This document shows positions 8,639 through 17,622 of a DNA stretch of 64,000 nt, piece by piece. A program made the translations under genes and the position numbers. The stretch lies in the NCBI GenBank assembly GCA_963169325.1, contig CAUJEY010000093.1, positions 50,117 to 114,116 of the forward strand, given 5' to 3'. How positions within the stretch are numbered: the stretch's first letter is position 1; each line of letters begins with the position of its first letter. The notes under the pieces were generated by a model. It was not told the DNA's origin. It saw only the letters and a list, made by a program, of their open reading frames with translations, and searched no databases. This DNA is from Bacteroidota bacterium. Its GTDB lineage: Bacteria > Bacteroidota > Bacteroidia > Chitinophagales > Saprospiraceae.

Positions 8639-9118
8639 TCAGGACTCTCCGGCTAAAATCAGAATATCCAGATAAAGTTTTGGATGAATACGAAATCCGG
8701 CAGCACTTTTAAGCCGATCCATTTCTGGTTTGACAGCAACTAACAAGCCTTTTTCTTTGGCTCTAAGAAGTATTCCCAGTAAACCAGTTAATTTTAAGCC
8801 GTGCTTTTCCGCAATTTTTCTTCCTTTAAATTCATCAATGATAAGCAGATCGGCATTTAGTTCCATGCACAAAGCAATGGCCTCTGCCTCACCTTTATCC
8901 AATTGGGTGGAAAGTTGTGTGAAAGGTGTTTTGTCAGACAATCCCCGTATTTCCATCCAGTCTGCTTCGGAAAGAACGATTAGTTGCCCGGGAATGAGGA
9001 TCAACTCCTGATAAACCAGTTCCGGAATGATGATTTTGTTAAACAAGGCACGCAACAAACCCAATCTGCCAATTTGGATCAGATTTGTGATCGGGGAGGT
9101 ATCGCTGATGATGACCAT
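8639..9118 (-). CDS. PIN-like toxin, DUF3368 family
   Basis: Predicted Mg-dependent RNase of the PIN fold and likely toxin of a type II pair. Acidic residues expected for the active site are present: Asp6 (IISDTSPI), Glu77/Glu79 (GEAEAIAL) and Asp90/Asp95 (NADLLIIDEFKGRKIA). The 159-residue length and the DEFKGRKIA segment fit DUF3368. It starts one base after the stop of the upstream UPF0175 gene, so the two are translated together. The sequence is visibly more AT-rich than the flanking housekeeping genes, which suggests acquisition. Confidence 0.88.
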   Translation of the reverse strand: MVIISDTSPITNLIQIGRLGLLRALFNKIIIPELVYQELILIPGQLIVLSEADWMEIRGLSDKTPFTQLSTQLDKGEAEAIALCMELNADLLIIDEFKGRKIAEKHGLKLTGLLGILLRAKEKGLLVAVKPEMDRLKSAAGFRIHPKLYLDILILAGES

Positions 9119-9119
9119 T

Positions 9120-9359
9120 TTACATATTCCTCAGGTTCGCCAGGTCTTTTTTTACATCATCTAAGGAGTAATGGATATACACATCACGCTTAGCCAATTC
9201 TTTTTGAAATGCAATCAAATCCAAACCGGCAAGCCGGCTTGCTTGCCCAATAGTTAGTTTTTTTTGTGCATATAAGTAAACCGCAATTTCAAGCGTCAAT
9301 TGCTCGGGGGATAACTGTGCTATTTCCAGTACCTCTTCGCTGATTATCAGGTCTCCCAT
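9120..9359 (-). CDS. UPF0175-type antitoxin
   Basis: 79 residues. The segment LTLEIAVYLYAQKKLTIGQASRLAGLDLIAFQKELAKRDV is the UPF0175 helix-turn-helix-like pattern. Members sit upstream of DUF3368 PIN proteins and act as DNA-binding antitoxins. The acidic C-terminus (YSLDDVKKDLANL) probably wraps the toxin. It is first in the two-gene unit; a perfect 10-bp palindrome lies 7 bases upstream and could be its operator. Confidence 0.87.
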   Translation of the reverse strand: MGDLIISEEVLEIAQLSPEQLTLEIAVYLYAQKKLTIGQASRLAGLDLIAFQKELAKRDVYIHYSLDDVKKDLANLRNM

Positions 9360-9365
9360 AGATAA

Positions 9366-9375
9366 AAGATATCTT
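9366..9375. promoter_or_regulatory. Candidate operator of the toxin-antitoxin pair
   Basis: AAGATATCTT is a perfect palindrome directly upstream of the antitoxin start, where autoregulated TA operators usually lie. A 10-bp palindrome can arise by chance. Confidence 0.3.
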
Positions 9376-9465
9376 ATACCAAGTTAATGCTTTATGCAAA
9401 ATTACTGCAAATTTCTGGTTTGACCAAAACATCTATACCTGACGTAACCTGGTTTTTTGTGCATT

Positions 9466-11628
9466 TTATTGCTCTTCCTGCAAAATGATCACAGGGGTGG
9501 TACGTTGGCCTTCTGTTGTACTTATTTGCAGCCAATAAAATCCCGGGGATAAGCTACTGGTATCGATTGAAATGTCTGTGTCTGGAATGGAAATAGCACT
9601 TGCCGCATGTACAACACTGCCAAGTGCTTCGTACAGCACAATTTGCAGGCGCTCCAGTTTGGGAAGTCCGGTGTTAATTCGGAGTTCGTGGGTTGCCGGA
9701 TTAGGATATACCCTGAGAGCCGGAAAATCTGCTAGTTGGCGCTGGGCAGATGTAAGCGTTAGAATCATTGACTTCTCAACAGTCGAGCAGTTGTTAGTAG
9801 CATCCAATGTAACTGTATAAGTGCCGGGGGCCGGATAAACATGTATGGGATTGGCTTCATTGCTTTGTTCGCCATCGCCAAAACTCCATAAATATGATAC
9901 TGCATCCATACTGCTATTGATAAATGTTACAGACAAATCATCGGCCTGACTGTTAAAGTCAGTTTGAGGTATTGGAAAGACCGTGAGTGCCTGAATTGCG
10001 GTATCAGAGCCAAAAGTATTGGATACAATCAACAAGACTGTTTTTTCGCCCGGAGTATTGAAGGTGACAGTATGTGGCCCCGGTCCTTGCGCTTGCGCCG
10101 GTTGGGCGCCGGTGCCAAATTGCCATAACCAGGTATCGGCGGCCGGGGTCAATGCCGTAAAAATTGCTGTTTCAGATTGACAAACGGAATCCGGAGCGCT
10201 GAATGTGGCCACTGGCGGTCTCAAGTCATATCGCCATAGCTCGCGGCCATAGGCTGTTGTGGATGCAAAAAAATAGAGTGTAGAGCCGACAAGAGTCAGG
10301 TTTGAAGGATCGGAGCCCGCAATACCAGCACTGATGTCGGCCAAGAGCGTTGTTCCAGCCGTGGTTCCATCTGTTTGCCAGAGTTCTATGCCATTTACGC
10401 CGTCATTGGCCGTAAAGTACATATTACCGTTATATGCCGGCCCTCCGGAATAGACACCGCCACTTAGCCCCGGAAAAATTTCTTTCACCAATTTTGTGCC
10501 GTCAGAAGTTCCGTCTGTAATCCAGAGTTCAGTGCCGGAGCCGCCATCGGCAGCATAGAACAACTTGTCATCTAGCCGGCCTAAATACCGCACCAGGCTG
10601 TTGCTGGCTCCAGGGCCGATATTTTTCAGCAATTGTGTGCCGGGTTCAGTGCCATCGGAAATCCAAAGTTCAATGCCATTTATACCGTCATTTGCTGCGA
10701 ATATCAACAAGTCTCCTAAAATCTGAAAAGGTAAATCGGTGACACCGTTTCCTGAGCCGGGATTAATATCCCTGACCATAATAGTGCCGGCCTCTGTGCC
10801 ATCCGTTTTCCATAATTCTCGTCCGGCGCCGTTTACAGTTGCCGAAAAAAAGAGTTGGTCGCCAGCCGGGGTCAGGTTGTTGGGGTCGCTGGCAGAAGAA
10901 CCGCCAGGGTTAATGTCTTTCACCAATTTCGTGCCCCCGGAGGTACCGTCTGTTATCCAAAGCTCGCGGGCGGAGCTAAATTGAGTCGCCACAAAAAACA
11001 GCAGGTCATTCCATACGCAAAGCCTACCTGGGCTGCTGCTGCCAGCTCCCGAACTGATTTCAGTTAGCAAGGTAACTGACGACGAATCTCCATTGGTGTA
11101 AAAAATTTCTGTACCTGAGCCTGCTTTACTTGATCTGAAAAATAGTGTGTTTTTGCACATAGCAAACTCGGGAAAAAAGTTGCCGTACGAAGGGCCATCA
11201 CAGGACCCCACGCAAGCATCCCAAAAAAGGAATGTGCCGGCCGAAGTGCCGTCGGACCGCCAGAGTTCCGCACCATAGTCAGAATTCCGCCCTTGAAAAT
11301 ATAAAATGGAGTCGAAAACAATAAAAAAATCCGATACGCCATCCTGGCCGGTACCAGCATAAATGTCTTTGATTAATTCGGTGCCATCCGGTGTGCCATC
11401 CGAGCGCCAAAGCTCCTGGCCGGTTACGCCGTCGTTAGCCTTAAACAAGACAGTGTTGCCCAAAGCGGTTAATCGGGAAAACAACGAATTAGAGGAAATT
11501 GATGATGTAGTGCCGGGAGCAATATCACGTACTAATTGAGGTTGTGCGGCAGCCGTTAGGTTGGCTAATAAAATGAAGAGTGTAATTCTGGTGATCATAA
11601 GGTTAAAATGGTTTAAATATTTCTTCAA
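9466..11628 (-). CDS. Secreted ELWxxDGT-repeat protein with PKD domain and T9SS sorting tail
   Basis: 720-residue exported protein. It has an N-terminal signal peptide (ITLFILLANLTAAAQ), then seven clear ELWxxDGTxxGT repeats plus two degenerate ones spread over residues 55-475. This is a beta-propeller-like family common in Bacteroidota. Next come two PKD-like domains (about 480-640; WQFGTGAQ, YLWSFGDGEQSNEANPIHVY). The last 80 residues form a type IX secretion sorting domain (RVYPNPATHELRIN). The role is unknown beyond likely surface or extracellular binding. It stands alone. Confidence 0.9.
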   Translation of the reverse strand: MKKYLNHFNLMITRITLFILLANLTAAAQPQLVRDIAPGTTSSISSNSLFSRLTALGNTVLFKANDGVTGQELWRSDGTPDGTELIKDIYAGTGQDGVSDFFIVFDSILYFQGRNSDYGAELWRSDGTSAGTFLFWDACVGSCDGPSYGNFFPEFAMCKNTLFFRSSKAGSGTEIFYTNGDSSSVTLLTEISSGAGSSSPGRLCVWNDLLFFVATQFSSARELWITDGTSGGTKLVKDINPGGSSASDPNNLTPAGDQLFFSATVNGAGRELWKTDGTEAGTIMVRDINPGSGNGVTDLPFQILGDLLIFAANDGINGIELWISDGTEPGTQLLKNIGPGASNSLVRYLGRLDDKLFYAADGGSGTELWITDGTSDGTKLVKEIFPGLSGGVYSGGPAYNGNMYFTANDGVNGIELWQTDGTTAGTTLLADISAGIAGSDPSNLTLVGSTLYFFASTTAYGRELWRYDLRPPVATFSAPDSVCQSETAIFTALTPAADTWLWQFGTGAQPAQAQGPGPHTVTFNTPGEKTVLLIVSNTFGSDTAIQALTVFPIPQTDFNSQADDLSVTFINSSMDAVSYLWSFGDGEQSNEANPIHVYPAPGTYTVTLDATNNCSTVEKSMILTLTSAQRQLADFPALRVYPNPATHELRINTGLPKLERLQIVLYEALGSVVHAASAISIPDTDISIDTSSLSPGFYWLQISTTEGQRTTPVIILQEEQ

Positions 11629-11713
11629 TTTGTAAAATTAATCATTTCCCCAGAATAAAATCAATCACATGGTATTATTTTTTAGGTGTGATCAGAATTT
11701 GCATTTTTTGCAC

Positions 11714-11743
11714 AAAAAAACCCCCGGCAACTACTGCCGGAGG
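11714..11743 (-). terminator. Intrinsic terminator of the cold shock gene
   Basis: Minus-strand stem CCTCCGGCA / TGCCGGGGG with a 5-nt loop (11721-11729 and 11735-11743), followed by seven T residues. Confidence 0.85.
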
Positions 11744-11777
11744 TTCAGAATCTTATGACTGAAATGTTTACAATCGC

Positions 11778-11969
11778 TTAGGCGATCTTCACATCCACTG
11801 CATTCATTCCTTTTTTGCCGCGTTCGGTTCTGAACGTGACTTTGTCACCTTCCCGGATATCATCGATCAAACCCGAGACGTGAACGAAGATTTCCTCTTT
11901 GGAGGAGTTGTCAACAATAAAGCCAAAACCTTTGGACTCATTGAAGAATTTTACTGTTCCACTGTACAT
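11778..11969 (-). CDS. Cold shock protein
   Basis: 63-residue single CSD-fold protein that binds single-stranded RNA/DNA. Both nucleic-acid motifs are present: KGFGFI (RNP1) and IFVHVS (RNP2). I start at the ATG at 11967-11969 (MYSGTVKFF), the standard N-terminus; the frame runs further up but the added residues do not fit the family. A TAACTTTG box at 12011-12018 gives a leader of about 40 bases. The gene has its own terminator and is a one-gene unit. Confidence 0.96.
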   Translation of the reverse strand: MYSGTVKFFNESKGFGFIVDNSSKEEIFVHVSGLIDDIREGDKVTFRTERGKKGMNAVDVKIA

Positions 11970-12010
11970 TGAAAAAAAATTGAAAATTGTTAATAGGCAA
12001 CATGCCGGCA

Positions 12011-12018
12011 CAAAGTTA
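12011..12018 (-). promoter_or_regulatory. TAACTTTG -7 box of the cold shock gene
   Basis: Exact TAnnTTTG match about 42 bases before the start codon. Confidence 0.6.
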
Positions 12019-12077
12019 AGGGGGGTTTTTTTTAAATGCCAGATTTTCAGTAATTTTTATTTTTTCATGCCCAATTC

Positions 12078-13100
12078 CTAAAAATGCCGCCACCCCTGCG
12101 CTTTCAACGTATGCAGGTTTCCGCCTTTTGTATTCAGTTTTACTCCGTCTGCGGCGTTCAGTATTTCGCCGGCAATATAGATATCGGGCAGGAAGCGCAC
12201 TTTATCCACGTCTTTAGGATCGATGGTAAAGAGCAGTTCGTAGTCTTCCCCGCCGTTGAGGGCGCAGGTGATGGGGTCGAGTTTGAACTGCAGGGCCATG
12301 AGTTGGGTATCGGGATGGATGGGGACGCCACTTTCTTCGATCAGGGCGCCGGTACCGCTTTGTTTGCAGATATGAAAAATTTCGGAGGCCAGCCCGTCGG
12401 AAATATCGATCATCGAAGTGGGTTTCAGGTCTTGTTTCCGGAAGGTTTCGATCATGTCGCGACGGGCTTCCGGTTTCAGGTGGCGGCCTATGATGTATTT
12501 CTGGTCTTCCAGGTTTGGCTGCACATCGGGGTGTTCGAGCCAGATGCTTTTTTCCCGTTCGAGCAATTGCAGGCCGAGGTAAGCCGCGCCCAGGTCGCCG
12601 GTGATACAGATCAGGTCGCCCACGCGGGCGCCGTTGCGGTACACCAGGCGGTCTTTTTCACACTGCCCGATGGCGGTCACGCTGATGACCATGCCTTTGG
12701 GCGATGAGGTGGTGTCACCGCCCACCAGGTCAACACCGTAAGCGTCGCAGGCGGCGCGAATGCCGGCATAAAGTTCATCCAGGGCTTCCACGCTGTATTT
12801 ATTGGAAATGGCGATGGAAACGGTGATTTGTTTGGGGAAGGCATTCATGGCGTAAATGTCCGACAGGTTGACCGTCACCGCCTTATAACCGAGGTGTTTC
12901 AGGGGGGAATAAGCGAGATCAAAATGTATGCCTTCCACCAGCATATCGGTGCTGACGACGGTGCAAAAACCGTCGTTGTCGATCACCGCGGCGTCGTCGC
13001 CTACGCCTTTGAGGGTGGAAGGTTGAGTGATGAGAAATTCTTTAGTAAGGTGTTCGATCAGGCCGAATTCGCCCAGCGTGTTGACGTCTGTATGTTGCAT
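12078..13100 (-). CDS. thiL: Thiamine-monophosphate kinase
   Basis: Phosphorylates thiamine monophosphate to thiamine diphosphate using ATP. The 340 residues carry the PurM/ThiL-fold signatures: GEFGLI near the N-terminus, VGDDAAVID (about residue 33), STDMLVEGIHFD, VNLSDIYAMNAFPK, VGGDTTSS (near 130) and the late IDISDGLASE and LNGGEDYELLFT motifs. No other thiamine genes are nearby. It is divergent from the AAA/DUF4143 gene; a TATACTTTG sequence in the shared gap is one base longer than the promoter consensus. Confidence 0.96.
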   Translation of the reverse strand: MQHTDVNTLGEFGLIEHLTKEFLITQPSTLKGVGDDAAVIDNDGFCTVVSTDMLVEGIHFDLAYSPLKHLGYKAVTVNLSDIYAMNAFPKQITVSIAISNKYSVEALDELYAGIRAACDAYGVDLVGGDTTSSPKGMVISVTAIGQCEKDRLVYRNGARVGDLICITGDLGAAYLGLQLLEREKSIWLEHPDVQPNLEDQKYIIGRHLKPEARRDMIETFRKQDLKPTSMIDISDGLASEIFHICKQSGTGALIEESGVPIHPDTQLMALQFKLDPITCALNGGEDYELLFTIDPKDVDKVRFLPDIYIAGEILNAADGVKLNTKGGNLHTLKAQGWRHF

Positions 13101-13150
13101 TTTTAAAATTTAGGACTGGTAAATGTACGCAAAGTATAACATTTAGGACA

Positions 13151-13158
13151 TAACTTTG
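13151..13158 (+). promoter_or_regulatory. TAACTTTG -7 box just before the AAA/DUF4143 gene
   Basis: Exact consensus ending six bases before the ATG at 13165, so the message would have almost no leader. Confidence 0.5.
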
Positions 13159-13164
13159 TCCAAA

Positions 13165-14361
13165 ATGTTAAACATTATGCTAAGAAGAAAGATTTTCCCT
13201 GCACTGGAAGAGCATTTGGTAAAAAAGCCGATTACAGTGATTACCGGAATGCGCCGGGTTGGAAAAACATCGGCATTGAAGTATTTGTTGGAAAAAGTAC
13301 CGCACGACAATAAAATTTATCTGGATTTGGAGAAAGCGGATAACCGTTTTATTTTTCAACGCCCGTTGTACCGTGATGTGCAAATTGATCTGGAAATTGA
13401 GGGGGTTAATTTTGACAAACCGGCTGTGATTGCGCTGGATGAAATCCAGTTAGTGCCGGAAATAACCAGCATTATCAAGTATTTTTACGATACCTATCCA
13501 ACACTTAAGTTCATTGTTACGGGGTCCAGTTCTTTTTATCTTAAAAATCGCTTTTCGGAGAGTTTAGCCGGTCGAAAGCAGATTTTTGAAATGTTTCCAC
13601 TCGATTTTACAGAGTTCTTATGGTTTCGTGAGGTGGATCCTGCGCCGTTAGAGCGTTTTTCGCGGCAACCTTATCAACAAGCCGTTTATTTTAAGTTTAA
13701 AGCATATTATGAGGAATACTTGCGTTTTGGCGGTTTTCCAGAGGTGGCATTATCTGAGTCAGCGACCGATAAAGCGGCATTTTTAAAAGACATTGTCAAT
13801 GCCTATATTGAGTTGGATATTCGATTATTGTCAGACCTGGAAGCCAGCAATGCATTAATTCAATTGGTGCGTTTACTTGCTTCACGAAGCGGAAATTTGC
13901 TTGAAATCTCGAATGTAACAGGGATACTCGGGATGGATAAACGAAAGGTAACTGCTTACCTTGAACTATTGGAAAAAACGTATTTTATCCATTTAGTAGC
14001 GCCGTTCAGCCGTAATGTGGGCAAAGAACTTTCCTACCGGAAGAAAATTTACCTGGCTGACACCGGTATTTTGCAACAGTTGGCCCAAGTTAGCAGCGGG
14101 CAGGTTTTTGAGAATGCAATTTATTTACAATGGCAAAAAATGTGTTCGGTGAATTATTATCAAAAAAGATCAGGCCAGGAGGTGGATTTTGTATTGGATC
14201 AAAAAACCGCAGTCGAAGTCAAAGAAACCCCGCACCCGGGAGATTTAGCCGTACTAAAGAGCCGGGCTGCCGCTATAGGCTTGCAGGAAACAATTTTGGT
14301 CGGTCGATTCCCGCCAAATGATGGTTTTCAGGATTTTACCTGGGGTGGATGTATTTTCTAA
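13165..14361 (+). CDS. AAA-family ATPase with DUF4143 domain
   Basis: About 398 residues. An AAA_14 ATPase comes first, with Walker A-like GMRRVGKTS, Walker B VIALDEIQ and the sensor-like FIVTGSSS. A C-terminal DUF4143 region follows (ETYFIHLVAPFSRNVGKE ... YLADTGI; SGQEVDFVL). The family is abundant and mobile, and its role is not established. DUF4143 ends in a restriction-endonuclease-like segment. Starts possible at ATG 13165 or 13177; a TTG at 13156 overlaps the promoter box and is unlikely. The gene is clearly AT-richer than its neighbours thiL and lpxD, which fits horizontal gain. Confidence 0.9.
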   Translation: MLNIMLRRKIFPALEEHLVKKPITVITGMRRVGKTSALKYLLEKVPHDNKIYLDLEKADNRFIFQRPLYRDVQIDLEIEGVNFDKPAVIALDEIQLVPEITSIIKYFYDTYPTLKFIVTGSSSFYLKNRFSESLAGRKQIFEMFPLDFTEFLWFREVDPAPLERFSRQPYQQAVYFKFKAYYEEYLRFGGFPEVALSESATDKAAFLKDIVNAYIELDIRLLSDLEASNALIQLVRLLASRSGNLLEISNVTGILGMDKRKVTAYLELLEKTYFIHLVAPFSRNVGKELSYRKKIYLADTGILQQLAQVSSGQVFENAIYLQWQKMCSVNYYQKRSGQEVDFVLDQKTAVEVKETPHPGDLAVLKSRAAAIGLQETILVGRFPPNDGFQDFTWGGCIF

Positions 14362-14406
14362 TGGACGTACTGTAGGAAGGCCGGTTATCCCTTGTTGTGC
14401 GCCCGG

Positions 14407-15480
14407 TTATCCGCCTTTAGGTGCCGATGTATTCTCAGCACCCTCAAGTTCCTTTAGCTTTTTCTCCAACTCACGCACTTTTTTCTGTAAATCCGGCAGA
14501 TTTTTAAACACCACATAAGCCCGGATAAAGTCATTGTAGTCGATAGCCGGGGCGCCGAACAAGGCCTGATTGGGCTCTTTTACGGAAGATGCGATTCCGC
14601 TTTGGGCCTGCACCCGGGTGCCGTCGGCGATGGTGATGTGTCCGGAAATGCCGGTTTGCCCACCGAGCTGTACGTTTTCGCCGATTTTGGTACTGCCGGC
14701 CACGCCGACCTGGGCTGCCATCACGGAGTTTTTGCCCACTTCTACGTTATGGGCGATATGTACCAGGTTGTCGATCTTGACACCTTGGTGCAGGATAGTG
14801 CTGCCCAATGCGGCCCGGTCTATGCAGGTGTTGGCGCCGATCTCGACGTTGTTTTCCAGCACGACATTCCCTACGTGAGGCACTTTTTTCCAGGAATTAT
14901 CCGCCTGCGGCGCAAAGCCGAAGCCGTCGGCGCCGATGACGGCGTTGGCGTGCAGGGTGCAGTTGTCGCCGATGACGCAACCGTGATGAATACGCACACC
15001 GGGAAAAAGTTTGCAGTTGTTCCCGATATGAACATTACGGCCAATGAATACCTGCGGATATATGGTGCAATTTTCGCCGATACTGGTGCCGCTTTCCACC
15101 ACAGCAAATGCTCCGACGGCGGTTTTTATCCCGATTTGCACATCAGGATACACCAGTGCATGTTCGGAAATCTGGGGCACGGCGCCATTGGGATTGAGCA
15201 GATCACTGAATTTTTCCAGCAAAAACGCCAGGCTGCTGCGCACGTCATCCACCCGGATGAGGGTGGCTGCGACAGGCTGAACAGGCCGGAACGTCTTATT
15301 AACCAATAAGATAGATGCTTTCGTCGTATAAGCGAACGACTCATACTTCGGATTGTCCAAAAAGGCCAGATCGCCTTCCCGTGCTTCTTCGATGCGGGCC
15401 GGCTGTCGTACGACGGCATCGGGGTTGCCCTCCAGGATACCTTCGAGCAGTTGAGTGAGTTGTGCGGCCGTTATGTCCAT
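14407..15480 (-). CDS. lpxD: UDP-3-O-acylglucosamine N-acyltransferase (LpxD)
   Basis: Third step of lipid A synthesis: adds the N-linked hydroxyacyl chain from acyl-ACP. It has an N-terminal uridine-binding domain (residues 1-100, with [19 protein letters not shown]) and a left-handed parallel beta-helix of hexapeptide repeats (about 105-310). The predicted catalytic base is His244 in [14 protein letters not shown]. The C-terminal helix ([20 protein letters not shown]) fits the acyl-carrier-binding tail. Length 357 is normal. A TACCTTTG box lies about 60 bases upstream. It faces the AAA gene tail to tail. Confidence 0.94.
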   Translation of the reverse strand: MDITAAQLTQLLEGILEGNPDAVVRQPARIEEAREGDLAFLDNPKYESFAYTTKASILLVNKTFRPVQPVAATLIRVDDVRSSLAFLLEKFSDLLNPNGAVPQISEHALVYPDVQIGIKTAVGAFAVVESGTSIGENCTIYPQVFIGRNVHIGNNCKLFPGVRIHHGCVIGDNCTLHANAVIGADGFGFAPQADNSWKKVPHVGNVVLENNVEIGANTCIDRAALGSTILHQGVKIDNLVHIAHNVEVGKNSVMAAQVGVAGSTKIGENVQLGGQTGISGHITIADGTRVQAQSGIASSVKEPNQALFGAPAIDYNDFIRAYVVFKNLPDLQKKVRELEKKLKELEGAENTSAPKGG

Positions 15481-15539
15481 GCCGGAACTTAAAAGATGAC
15501 GGATGATGAAACGAAATTCCGGTTTTCTGAAAAGCCCGG

Positions 15540-15547
15540 CAAAGGTA
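15540..15547 (-). promoter_or_regulatory. TACCTTTG -7 box of lpxD
   Basis: Exact consensus, giving a leader of about 55 bases. Confidence 0.5.
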
Positions 15548-15567
15548 TGGAATATGGCGGGCAGTTT

Positions 15568-15595
15568 TCAGTGATTAGTCGCCGGCGACCACTGA
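15568..15595. repeat. Hairpin in the gap between xth and lpxD
   Basis: The perfect 12-bp palindrome GTCGCCGGCGAC (15578-15589) is flanked by CAGTG and CACTG. It sits 6 bases after the xth stop and may end the pyrH-xth message, but lacks a T run. Confidence 0.4.
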
Positions 15596-15600
15596 TTGCT

Positions 15601-16365
15601 CTAAAGGTCAATTTTTAACAAAACGGGGCAGTGATCGGAATGTACCACTGAGGTAAGGTGACGGGTATCGGCGACCTGTGCGGCCAGGTTGTCGGTAACG
15701 GAATGATAGTCGATCCGCCAGCCTTTATTATTGCCCCGCGCGCCGGCTCTGAAACTCCACCAGCTATACTCCACCAGTTCGGGATGTACCTTCCGGAAGG
15801 CGTCGGTGAATCCGTTTTCAAACCATTTCGACATCCAGGCGCGTTCTTCGGGTAAAAAACCGCTGGATTTTTTATTCCCTTTCGGATCGTGGATGTCGAT
15901 TTCGGTATGCGCGATATTGTAGTCGCCCACGACGATCAATTTCGGTCGCTCTTTTTTCAATTCCTGTATCCATTGGAAAAAATCGTCGAGAAATACCATT
16001 TTAAAGGCTTGCCGTTCTTCTCCCGTGGTTCCGGAGGGGAAATAGCAGTTCAACAGCGACCAGTCGCCGAAATCGGTGCGCAGGAAACGGCCTTCGCGGT
16101 CGTACTTTTCGATGCCGCAGCCCACTACCACGTTATCCGGCTCGCGCAGGGAGAGTGTCGCCACTCCGCTGTATCCCTTTTTTTGAGCGGGATGCCAGTA
16201 ATGCCGGTAACCCAGGGCTTCCAGTTCCAGCAGTGGAATATCTTCCGGCTGCGCCTTGATTTCCTGGAGGCATATCAGGTCGAACTTCTCCTGGCTCAGC
16301 CAGTCCAGGAAACTTTTTGAAATGGCGGAACGCAGGCCGTTGACGTTATAAGAAATAATATTCAT
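15601..16365 (-). CDS. xth: Exodeoxyribonuclease III / AP endonuclease
   Basis: DNA repair enzyme of the exonuclease III family: cuts at abasic sites and trims 3' ends. 254 residues with the expected motifs: NVNGLRSA (7-14), LQEIKAQ around 34-40 (metal-binding Glu), VGDYNIAH (Asp/Asn pair), GWRIDYH and the final HSDHCPV. It begins two bases after the pyrH stop, so the two genes share a transcript; pyrH usually sits with frr or tsf, so this pairing is unusual. Confidence 0.95.
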   Translation of the reverse strand: MNIISYNVNGLRSAISKSFLDWLSQEKFDLICLQEIKAQPEDIPLLELEALGYRHYWHPAQKKGYSGVATLSLREPDNVVVGCGIEKYDREGRFLRTDFGDWSLLNCYFPSGTTGEERQAFKMVFLDDFFQWIQELKKERPKLIVVGDYNIAHTEIDIHDPKGNKKSSGFLPEERAWMSKWFENGFTDAFRKVHPELVEYSWWSFRAGARGNNKGWRIDYHSVTDNLAAQVADTRHLTSVVHSDHCPVLLKIDL

Positions 16366-16367
16366 TT

Positions 16368-17078
16368 TTATTCTACGAGTGTTCCCACCGCTTCTCCGGT
16401 GACGATTCGGCGCAGGTTGTCGGGGGCATTGATGTCAAAAACGATGATGGGCATGTTGTTTTCCTTGCAGAGCGTGAAGGCGGTCATATCCATCACTGTG
16501 AGGCCGAGGCTGATCACTTTGGCGAAAGTGAGCCGGTCGAACTTGACTGCCGAAGGGTCCTTTTCAGGGTCGGCGGTATAGATACCGTCCACGCGGGTAC
16601 CTTTGAGGATCACGTCGGCGCTGATTTCGTTGGCGCGCAGGGCGGCGGCGCTGTCGGTGGTGAAATAGGGATTTCCGGTGCCGGCGGCACAGATGACGAC
16701 GCGGCCTTTCTCCAGGTGACGGATGGCGCGCCGGCGGATGTACGGCTCGGCGATGCTTTCCATCCGGAGGGCAGTCATCAGACGGGTGTACACGCCGAGG
16801 ACTTCGAGCGCGCTTTGCAGCGCGAGGCCGTTGATCACGGTGGCCAGCATGCCCATATAATCGCCGGTTACTTCCTCAATACCGTTGCCTTCCGACTGAA
16901 TGCCGCGGAAGATGTTGCCGCCGCCAATCACTACGGCTACTTCCACCCCCAGATCGTGCAACTCCTTGATTTGGTAGGCATAATGCTGGAGCATATCGGC
17001 GCTGAGCCCGTATTTTTGTTTACCCATCAAGCTTTCGCCGGAGAGTTTCAGCATGATGCGTTTGTATTTTAACGGCAT
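16368..17078 (-). CDS. pyrH: UMP kinase
   Basis: Makes UDP from UMP in pyrimidine synthesis. Amino-acid-kinase fold with [55 protein letters not shown] and the D-I-N-A-P end. I start at ATG 17076-17078 (MPLKYKRIM); the frame extends only to a TTG two codons earlier. The leader is notable: 60 bases upstream lies an intrinsic terminator, and before it a promoter box and a 21-codon ORF (see 17141-17264). This arrangement could set pyrH expression by attenuation. Followed immediately by xth. Confidence 0.96.
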   Translation of the reverse strand: MPLKYKRIMLKLSGESLMGKQKYGLSADMLQHYAYQIKELHDLGVEVAVVIGGGNIFRGIQSEGNGIEEVTGDYMGMLATVINGLALQSALEVLGVYTRLMTALRMESIAEPYIRRRAIRHLEKGRVVICAAGTGNPYFTTDSAAALRANEISADVILKGTRVDGIYTADPEKDPSAVKFDRLTFAKVISLGLTVMDMTAFTLCKENNMPIIVFDINAPDNLRRIVTGEAVGTLVE

Positions 17079-17140
17079 GTTCAAGGTGCGTTTTGTCCTT
17101 TTGAAATAATTAAGTGCAACGGGGGCGCTCGATTAAAGGC

Positions 17141-17175
17141 AAAAAAAACCTCCAAACGTCTAATTCGTTTGGAGG
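17141..17175 (-). terminator. Intrinsic terminator upstream of pyrH
   Basis: Minus-strand CCTCCAAACG / CGTTTGGAGG is a perfect 10-bp stem (17166-17175 with 17149-17158) with a 7-nt loop and eight T residues after it (17141-17148). It precedes pyrH rather than following a gene. Confidence 0.85.
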
Positions 17176-17225
17176 ACATATTTTATTTCAGGAGAGAAGA
17201 ACCCTGTCAATGTGCGGTGTTGCAT
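17160..17225 (-). CDS. 21-codon leader ORF ending inside the terminator loop
   Basis: ATG at 17223-17225 opens MQHRTLTGFFSPEIKYVLQT-N and then TAG. The stop codon falls exactly in the loop of the terminator hairpin, and the last codons form its 5' arm, so a translating ribosome would cover that arm. I do not recognise the peptide. The coding call is an inference from geometry. Confidence 0.35.
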   Translation of the reverse strand: MQHRTLTGFFSPEIKYVLQTN

Positions 17226-17256
17226 GGCGGCGTGGTACTAATTTTAAAATCCGGGG

Positions 17257-17264
17257 CAAAGATA
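17257..17264 (-). promoter_or_regulatory. TATCTTTG -7 box of the pyrH leader
   Basis: Exact consensus, about 180 bases before pyrH and about 30 before the leader ORF. Confidence 0.6.
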
Positions 17265-17396
17265 AGGCCTGCTTGGCAGGAATTTGGAAAATCCGGACGA
17301 AAAAGTACGAGATGCGAGCCGGTTAAAATTTGTACGATGACTGACGGCTATCATTGACTAATTTCCAGGCCGGCCGCCACTTTTGCAGCAAAAAAA

Positions 17397-17585
17397 ATGC
17401 TGAATCGCAAATGGATTATCGGTATACTGCTGTTTGTCAATGCGGGGGTGGATATTTATATAGGTACTTGTTTTGGGCTGGCCTCTATTAATAATTGGTT
17501 GCTGATCGTTTCGCTGGCCTTGATGTCATTGGCAGCGTATCAGGTATTAGGGATCGTTGAAGGGTACACGGACGAACGGGGTTAG
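17397..17585 (+). CDS. Small two-helix membrane protein, unknown
   Basis: 62 residues with two predicted membrane helices (WIIGILLFVNAGVDIYIG and WLLIVSLALMSLAAYQVLG) and a short charged tail (GYTDERG). I do not recognise the family. Upstream, CACTTTTG at 17377-17384 is one mismatch from the -7 consensus, with a TTG about 21 bases before it. The ORF is convergent with the peroxidase gene. Confidence 0.5.
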   Translation: MLNRKWIIGILLFVNAGVDIYIGTCFGLASINNWLLIVSLALMSLAAYQVLGIVEGYTDERG

Positions 17586-17622
17586 GGAAAGAATTTGTTG
17601 GAATTTTCCCGCTGTGGATATT

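Larger units (their letters stand above)
17141..17253 (-). ncRNA. Candidate short leader RNA / attenuator of pyrH
   Basis: A TATCTTTG box at 17257-17264 and the terminator at 17141-17175 define a transcript of about 110 nt. Reading through the terminator would continue into pyrH at 17078. The family is not one I recognise. The limits are inferred from the promoter and terminator only. Confidence 0.5.
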
